From an archaeon (lineage in GTDB: Archaea > Altiarchaeota > Altiarchaeia > IMC4 > QMZM01): a DNA stretch of 12,322 bases. Every line of letters begins with the position of its first letter. Within the stretch, counting starts at the first letter, position 1. The DNA is taken from the NCBI GenBank assembly GCA_029933895.1, contig JAOZNG010000001.1, positions 8,425-20,746 of the forward strand, written 5' to 3'. Below are positions 8,299 through 12,322 of the stretch, one piece after another. The position numbers and the translations under genes are program-made. The notes under the pieces are model-generated. The model searched no databases. It was not told the DNA's origin and saw only the letters and a program-made list of their open reading frames with translations.

Positions 8299-8330
8299 GA
8301 ATATATGAACAGACAGCTATTAATATATAA
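8299..8330. promoter_or_regulatory. Divergent promoter, pilin-like gene / presenilin homolog
   Basis: The 71-nt gap 8281-8351 has two TATA-like elements: gaatatatga (8299-8308) and taatatataa (8321-8330). The first is 24 nt from the minus-strand ATG, fitting a leaderless mRNA for the pilin-like gene. On the plus strand it would give the protease gene a leader of about 20 nt that includes its Shine-Dalgarno site. The second is too close to the plus-strand ATG for such a leader but could serve the minus strand. Which element is used is uncertain. Confidence 0.4.
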
Positions 8331-8340
8331 CATGTACCAT

Positions 8341-8347
8341 GGAGGAG
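8341..8347 (+). promoter_or_regulatory. Shine-Dalgarno site of the presenilin homolog
   Basis: GGAGGAG lies 4 nt before the ATG at 8352 and is one of the clearest ribosome-binding sites in the window. It fixes the start and implies a leadered transcript, unlike several neighbours. Confidence 0.75.
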
Positions 8348-8351
8348 ATAA

Positions 8352-9176
8352 ATGAACAAGATAAACTCCATCCTAATCGCGGTCCTCATTTACGTCTTTA
8401 TTCAGGGAACAGCGTTATGGATCAGCTCTGGCGGATATGGAATAGAAGCTGGTGTTATTGAAAAAATCGATAAGGGAGAGATTAAGGCCATGACGGAGAA
8501 CCCGGAGGACCCATACTCCAGCATCTATCTATTTATAATGATTTTGCTGGCAACGGGTTTGCTGCTTTTGTTGCTTAAATACGGTCTCGACAGGATCATA
8601 AAGATAATGATAGTCTCGGGTTTCATGGTAGGGCTCTATTTCACATTCAGCAACATATTCAACCAAGTGATTGGTTTAACAGTCGCCATGCTCTTAACGA
8701 TACTCTATGCTTTAAAAAGGAACAGCATCTTAGTCATGGACTTTGTTTTATTGTTTGTTATTCCCGGGATAGGCTCCATACTAGGAGCATCTCTCTCCGT
8801 TATACCTGCCTTGATATTCATTATAGTGCTATCGGTTTATGACATAATCGCGGTATTCGGCACCAAACACATGGTTAAACTAGCAAACCTGGCTAATGAA
8901 TCAGAAAGCAACATACCTCTGATGTTTGCAATACCATCCGAAGACAGATACCTGGCTTTAGGTACAGGGGATATGGCATTACCTGTTGTTTTCACAGTAG
9001 CACTCCTGAGGAACTATCCCATGGAATACTCGCTGGTTACAGCAGCAGGGGGCCTGATTGGTTTAGTCGCTATAGTAGTCTACATACTCAACAGAAAAGG
9101 CCTTGCCCTTCCTGCGCTCCCCCCGATAACAGTGGGGCTGCTCTCCGGGTTCATAGCATCTATCTTAATCTTTTAA
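8352..9176 (+). CDS. Presenilin/signal-peptide-peptidase family intramembrane aspartyl protease
   Basis: This is a 274-residue polytopic membrane protein with about nine hydrophobic segments. The three signatures of the GxGD presenilin/SPP family are all present and in order: the YD motif in SVYDIIAVFGTKH (Y163, D164), the GxGD motif in ALGTGDMALP (D207), and the PAL motif in LPALPP (254-256). Both catalytic aspartates are intact, so an active intramembrane protease is expected. It belongs to the archaeal presenilin-homologue group (COG3389/DUF1119), whose natural substrates are largely unknown. Its pairing with a divergently transcribed class III signal peptide protein is suggestive, but class III signals are normally cut by FlaK/PibD. 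The 3' end overlaps the convergent hisA gene by 12 nt. The family call is firm; the substrate is unknown. Confidence 0.93.
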   Translation: MNKINSILIAVLIYVFIQGTALWISSGGYGIEAGVIEKIDKGEIKAMTENPEDPYSSIYLFIMILLATGLLLLLLKYGLDRIIKIMIVSGFMVGLYFTFSNIFNQVIGLTVAMLLTILYALKRNSILVMDFVLLFVIPGIGSILGASLSVIPALIFIIVLSVYDIIAVFGTKHMVKLANLANESESNIPLMFAIPSEDRYLALGTGDMALPVVFTVALLRNYPMEYSLVTAAGGLIGLVAIVVYILNRKGLALPALPPITVGLLSGFIASILIF

Positions 9177-9869
9177 GAAACTGAGTTTCCCCTCATACAG
9201 CGCCTTACCTATAACCACACCCCAGGCGCCAGCTTCCTCAAGCAACCTTAAATCGTCCTTAGAGGATACACCACCTGAAACAACCACAGGCAGGTCAGTG
9301 GACTCGACAACATCCCTGGTTCTCTTGAAATCAATACCCTCCATCCGCCCCTCCACCCCGATATCCGTATACAGGAAACCCCAAACCACATCCTCCACCT
9401 TATCCATGAACCCGGTTGTCTTTATTCCCGTCCTCTCCTGCCATCCCTTGACCACAATCTCATCCCCCCTTGAATCAACGGCAACCAGCAGCCTTTCCCT
9501 CCCGAATTTTTCGCTTAAGCGGTTTAACTGCCTGAAATCATTGCTGTAGTCTTCTACCGCAAAGGTTCCAAGGATTACTCTATCAATACCTAATCCCAGA
9601 AACCTCTCCACTGAACCAGAATCCCTCACACCGCCACCGAACTCCACCGGAACCTCCAGCCTCTCACAGATTAAGGCCACGGTATCAGAGTTATCTCCCA
9701 CCCCGAGAGCAGCGTCCAAGTCTATAACGTGCAGTAGCTTAGCACCAGCCAGCTGCCAGCGAAGGGCAATCTCCAGCGGGTTGCCGTAGGCTTTAGCTGT
9801 ATCGGGTTTACCACCCACAAGCTGCACACACACCCCATCCTTGATATCAACTGCAGGGATAATGATCAT
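9165..9869 (-). CDS. hisA: HisA (ProFAR isomerase), (beta/alpha)8 barrel
   Basis: HisA isomerises ProFAR to PRFAR in histidine synthesis. The 234 residues are the normal length. Both catalytic aspartates are in place: Asp8 in PAVDIKDG and Asp132 in VAVDSRGDEIVVKGWQE, with T168-D169 in the loop YTDIGVEGRMEG. The phosphate-binding signatures FGGGVR (78-82) and VVSGGVSS with VIGKALYEG near the C-terminus fit. HisF-type residues (a lysine after the first strand aspartate region) are absent, favouring HisA. No other his gene is in the window, so the gene is detached from any histidine operon here. It sits 36 nt after the FAH-family gene, behind a T-tract. Its message may be separate or read through. 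The ATG at 9867-9869 has no Shine-Dalgarno site. The end overlaps the presenilin homolog. Confidence 0.92.
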   Translation of the reverse strand: MIIIPAVDIKDGVCVQLVGGKPDTAKAYGNPLEIALRWQLAGAKLLHVIDLDAALGVGDNSDTVALICERLEVPVEFGGGVRDSGSVERFLGLGIDRVILGTFAVEDYSNDFRQLNRLSEKFGRERLLVAVDSRGDEIVVKGWQERTGIKTTGFMDKVEDVVWGFLYTDIGVEGRMEGIDFKRTRDVVESTDLPVVVSGGVSSKDDLRLLEEAGAWGVVIGKALYEGKLSFLKD

Positions 9870-9895
9870 TCTATTAAATAATTCGTTAACTAAGT

Positions 9896-9903
9896 AAAAA
9901 AAA
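9896..9903 (-). terminator. T-tract between the FAH-family gene and hisA
   Basis: On the minus strand a run of eight T follows the FAH-family stop codon by 2 nt, suggesting a terminator. The same AT-rich stretch (tttttttactta) lies about 29 nt before the hisA ATG, so it may instead be, or also be, the TATA region of hisA. Confidence 0.4.
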
Positions 9904-9905
9904 CA

Positions 9906-10661
9906 TTACCTCTCTGATTCCACAGTATTCCTCAGGAGACCTATACCCTCAATCCCTGCCTCAACAACATCCCCCTCCCTTAGGATACCAACCCCCGGAA
10001 TTGTTCCCGTAGCAATCAAGTCACCTGGGTAGAGTCTCATGAATCTCGAAACAAAACTCACGCACTTCAGGGGGTTATATATCATGTGTCTGGTGCTGTC
10101 ATCCTGCCTGATTTCGTTGTTCACATTGCATGTTATCCGAACATCCATGGGATCCAGTTCCGTTTCAATACAGGGACCTGTGGGGCAGAAGGTGGGGAAG
10201 CTCTTGCTGGCGCTCCACTGCACCATCTCCTTCTCCAGGTCTCTTGCAGTCACGTCATTCACTACAGTATATCCCAGTATGTGCTTTCCTGGATTCCTTA
10301 TCCTGTAACCCCCTCTTCCAATAACTATACCCAGCTCTGCCTCGTGCTCAACCTGTGCTGACTCCCTGGGGAGTATAATCGAGTCATTTCTTCCTATTAC
10401 GGTGTCAGGCGACTTCAAGGTCAGGGTTGGATTTTTGGTTGCGATATCCCTCACCTCATCCATGTGTTTCCTGTGGTTGAATCCTATGCATATAATCTTT
10501 GAAGGCTGAACCGGGGAAAGGAATCTAACATCACCTGCGTTGAAGAATTCAACACCATCTCCTCCTGGATTAAATAAATCACCCTCTAGGGAGAATACTT
10601 TATCATCAACCAGTTTTCCAGTCAAAACCCTGTCTTTGTGCTTAAACCTTGCCAGCTTCAT
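9906..10661 (-). CDS. Fumarylacetoacetate hydrolase (FAH) family protein
   Basis: This 251-residue protein belongs to the metal-dependent FAH superfamily (COG0179), which includes hydrolases, decarboxylases and isomerases of 2-oxo or diketo acids. The metal ligands are E106 and E108 in EHEAELG and D136 in VVNDVTARD. K153 (SKSFPTFCPTGP) and ATGTIPGVG near the C-terminus complete the usual site. The frame also opens 9 codons earlier (10688), but I prefer the ATG at 10659-10661. It has a strong GGAGGGGTG site 6 nt upstream, and the protein then begins MKLARF, as is typical for the family. With this start it overlaps the radical SAM gene by 20 nt and is translationally coupled to it. The substrate cannot be told from sequence; hydrolysis of an acylpyruvate-type compound is the default guess. 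Confidence 0.9.
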   Translation of the reverse strand: MKLARFKHKDRVLTGKLVDDKVFSLEGDLFNPGGDGVEFFNAGDVRFLSPVQPSKIICIGFNHRKHMDEVRDIATKNPTLTLKSPDTVIGRNDSIILPRESAQVEHEAELGIVIGRGGYRIRNPGKHILGYTVVNDVTARDLEKEMVQWSASKSFPTFCPTGPCIETELDPMDVRITCNVNNEIRQDDSTRHMIYNPLKCVSFVSRFMRLYPGDLIATGTIPGVGILREGDVVEAGIEGIGLLRNTVESER

Positions 10662-11931
10662 TTTCAACACCCCTCCTGAGGTCTTCAAGAGCCTCCTCTG
10701 ATTGAAGCACTCTTTTACCTTCTCTTTCCTTAGAGAGCAGGTTCCTGCATTCCATACCTAATCCATTACATGCCTTCCTTAAAGCCTTAAAGCTCTCGGA
10801 TTCATAGCCCAGGAAACATAAAACCCTCCTGTAGTGACCTCCGTGAGCCTGCAGGTATCTCTTTATTCTCTCCCCTGTTACTTCGGTATACCTTGCCTTG
10901 ATTTCCCCTGTTTCCCTGCTCTCATCCCAGTCGTAGCTGTTGAATGGATAGTAGTTCTCGAATTCCCTGGGAACCACTCCAGCATTAGATAACATGACCT
11001 CATGGATTTCCCGGTAATCTCTTAAGATACCTATAATACCTCTATGCGTCCTTGAACGCGAGTAGGGTTTCCTGTGGGAGCATGGTAGAAACAAGAGTAT
11101 TTTTTTCCCAAGGGGAGGGCGATACCAGCGCAGGATATAATCCTGCCAGACCTCAAAGTGTGGATGCGTTAGGTATCTCTCACCCACCCCCGATAGATTC
11201 TCTCTCAGCTCCTTGGGAAATATAGGAACGAAACGAAATGTCTCAGCGTCTAACTCAATCCTCGGATGGGACTCGTATCTTCCAGCAAGCTTGTGGAAAT
11301 CCTCCCTAGAGAGGAAACGCCACACGCCAGACAACCACATCCGGAACAGGGGCGTATGCCCGTGGGGTAGTAGATTGATTAAAACAATCGAGTCCGAATA
11401 TCTCATCGCATAGTTAACTGACTCCTCAAGGCTTTCTTCCAGATTCTTGATGAATGGCAGATTAACCAGCAGATAGGTTCTCAGAGATGCTTCTTCCTCA
11501 TGGAGGAGAGAAGCTGCTTTCTCGAAATCCGATAGATGGAATCCCTTGCTTATCTTATCCAGTATCTCGTCGCTGGCAATCTCTAAACCAACAGCCACCT
11601 CCAGCCCTAAACCCTGGAATTCCTTAATCTTTTCCCTTGAGATGAACCCGGGACGGGATTCAACAGTAATCTTATCTATGCCCTCAGCCAAACACTTCTC
11701 TATGAAATACTCCCTCGAAGCCTTTGAAACCTGCTCCTCATCCAGAAAACTGCCGGAGCCGTAGACCTTCACATGATCTACCCCAGAGCCCAGTGATTTG
11801 AAGAAGTCGTCTATTTTCTCCCTGAATCCCTCTAGAGAGGGGGTTTCTCCCTGAATACGACCGTAGCCGCAGAAAAGGCATTTACCCCATGCACACCTCC
11901 CTGATTTCAGAACCAGAAAAGCATCAGACAT
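10642..11931 (-). CDS. RaSEA-ArcS fusion: radical SAM enzyme joined to the archaeosine synthase core
   Basis: This 429-residue protein joins two archaeosine (tRNA G15 modification) activities. Residues about 1-270 resemble RaSEA (TIGR01210-like radical SAM). The 4Fe-4S cysteines are C13, C18 and C21 in GRCAWGKCLFCGYG, followed by YGSGSFLDEEQ (57-67), VESRP (90-94) and VGLEIASDEILDKISKGF (114-131). Residues about 277-400 resemble the ArcS core domain (DUF5591-type). P283-C284-x3-K288-P289-Y290-x2-S293-x2-H296 matches the ArcS signature PC-x3-KPY-x2-S-x2-H exactly, and HEVMLSNAGVVPREFE and YPFNSYDWD follow. In known archaea ArcS attaches lysine to preQ0 in tRNA, then RaSEA cleaves the lysine C-N bond to leave archaeosine; these are usually separate subunits. 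No PUA or TGT-like domain is attached. The ATG at 11929-11931 is 7 nt after the preceding gene. The family matches are from memory of the motifs; the fusion itself is visible as one uninterrupted frame. Confidence 0.85.
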   Translation of the reverse strand: MSDAFLVLKSGRCAWGKCLFCGYGRIQGETPSLEGFREKIDDFFKSLGSGVDHVKVYGSGSFLDEEQVSKASREYFIEKCLAEGIDKITVESRPGFISREKIKEFQGLGLEVAVGLEIASDEILDKISKGFHLSDFEKAASLLHEEEASLRTYLLVNLPFIKNLEESLEESVNYAMRYSDSIVLINLLPHGHTPLFRMWLSGVWRFLSREDFHKLAGRYESHPRIELDAETFRFVPIFPKELRENLSGVGERYLTHPHFEVWQDYILRWYRPPLGKKILLFLPCSHRKPYSRSRTHRGIIGILRDYREIHEVMLSNAGVVPREFENYYPFNSYDWDESRETGEIKARYTEVTGERIKRYLQAHGGHYRRVLCFLGYESESFKALRKACNGLGMECRNLLSKEREGKRVLQSEEALEDLRRGVENEAGKV

Positions 11932-11938
11932 TCTCTGT

Positions 11939-12322
11939 TCATTTCCTCATACCAGCTTCGCGCCTGAGTTTCTCTAACTCCTGCTTAACCAGAGCCACTT
12001 TCTTTTTCTCTTCCTCCTGCTTCAGCTTTTTCAGGGCATCCGGGCTCAGTACTATATCAAATCCGCCAAAGAACTTAGAGTGGAGCTTGACCATGCCCTT
12101 CTGCTGGAGTTTGTCAGCGAGCTCCTCAATCTCTTTCTCCGAGGTCCTGAGAAGATCAGCAGCTGTTTTACCAGTTAACACCCTGTTTTTCACAACCAGA
12201 TCCATGAGTTCATCCAACTTCACTTCAGGCTCCACTTCCTTCTTCACAGGCTCCACTTCCTTCTTCACAGGCTCCACTTCCTTCTTCACAGGCTCCACTT
12301 CCTTCTTCACAGGCTCCACTTC
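11939..12322 (-). CDS. Winged-helix-like protein with charged heptad repeats, 5' end outside the window
   Basis: The frame is open to the window edge, so only the last 127 residues are visible. The left-most possible start is a GTG inside a repeat, one of several identical Val codons, and is unlikely to be real. The visible part begins with tandem EPVKKEV heptads, a flexible Pro/Glu/Lys linker. A compact domain of about 65 residues follows (from KLDELMDLVVKNRVLTGKTA to FFGGFDIVLS) with a helix-turn-helix plus wing pattern, TAADLLRTSEKEIEELADKL. It ends in a very charged, probably coiled-coil tail (KKLKQEEEKKKVALVKQELE). Similar small winged-helix domains occur next to linkers in archaeal proteins of unknown role. 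It may be a DNA-binding or protein-interaction module; I do not recognise the full protein. It ends 7 nt before the RaSEA-ArcS gene. Confidence 0.7.
   Translation of the reverse strand, partial: EVEPVKKEVEPVKKEVEPVKKEVEPVKKEVEPEVKLDELMDLVVKNRVLTGKTAADLLRTSEKEIEELADKLQQKGMVKLHSKFFGGFDIVLSPDALKKLKQEEEKKKVALVKQELEKLRREAGMRK
12228..12322. repeat. Perfect 21-bp tandem repeats coding for EPVKKEV
   Basis: Four complete 21-bp units (starting at 12228, 12249, 12270 and 12291, each beginning ggctccacttcc) and an 11-nt partial fifth at the window edge are identical at every base. The period is a multiple of three and each unit codes for seven residues, so copy number can change without frameshift. The array runs off the window, so the true copy number is unknown. 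Confidence 0.93.

Noticed and set aside
10661..10688. Nine-codon N-terminal extension of the FAH-family protein
   Set aside because: The later ATG has a strong GGAGGGGTG site at the right distance and yields the usual family N-terminus. The extension sits on that ribosome-binding site.
12317..12319. GTG as start codon of the right-edge gene
   Set aside because: The GTG is one of many identical Val codons in the tandem repeats and the frame remains open to the last base, so the real start lies outside the window.
1..12322. tRNA/rRNA genes, CRISPR arrays or mobile elements
   Set aside because: All gaps are short (163 nt or less). None shows a tRNA-like cloverleaf, spaced direct repeats, transposase motifs or terminal inverted repeats. 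The only tandem repeat is inside a coding frame.

Overview
The window is archaeal chromosome. The evidence is the archaeal-type S-adenosylmethionine synthetase, the MCM replicative helicase, the mevalonate-entry genes in their archaeal order with a COG1709-type regulator, a class III (pilin/archaellin-like) signal peptide, a presenilin-like aspartyl protease, and archaeosine-synthesis domains. Promoters look archaeal too: TATA-like boxes lie about 25 nt upstream of several start codons, suggesting leaderless transcripts, and short T-tracts follow stop codons. Base composition is intermediate. I cannot fix the lineage. The Cys-rich lipoprotein and the pilin-like PKD protein recall uncultivated euryarchaeal, Altiarchaeota or DPANN genomes, but that is an impression, not a proof.

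Layout from left to right. (1) A 5' fragment of a lipoprotein gene (minus) diverges from the S-adenosylmethionine synthetase gene (plus). (2) A four-gene minus-strand operon follows, in transcription order: COG1709-type HTH regulator, HMG-CoA synthase, acetoacetyl-CoA thiolase, DUF35 OB-fold protein. The genes are 19 nt apart or overlap by 4 nt. The last three are the components of the known archaeal thiolase/HMG-CoA synthase channelling complex, which makes HMG-CoA for isoprenoid lipids. (3) A 127-nt AT-rich divergent region separates this operon from mcm (plus). (4) Convergent with mcm is a secreted or pilus-like protein with a class III signal peptide, a PKD domain and three Cys-rich modules. 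It diverges from a presenilin/SPP-family intramembrane protease gene (plus). (5) A minus-strand cluster reads, in transcription order: a repeat-bearing winged-helix-like protein (open at the window edge), a radical SAM protein, a fumarylacetoacetate hydrolase family protein, and HisA.

The most notable gene is the radical SAM protein (10642-11931, minus). Its N-terminal two thirds look like RaSEA, the radical SAM enzyme that releases archaeosine. Its C-terminal third carries the ArcS signature PC-x3-KPY-x2-S-x2-H and the following VPRE-type motif. It therefore looks like a natural fusion of the two enzymes that successively convert preQ0 in tRNA position 15 to archaeosine. The ArcS part lacks the usual TGT-like and PUA regions. 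Other points of interest are the three NSH-centred Cys-rich modules at a period of about 48 residues in the pilin-like protein, and the perfect 21-bp tandem repeats at the right edge.

No tRNA, rRNA, CRISPR array, transposase or intein was seen. No gene-free stretch exceeds 300 nt; the longest is 1420-1582.
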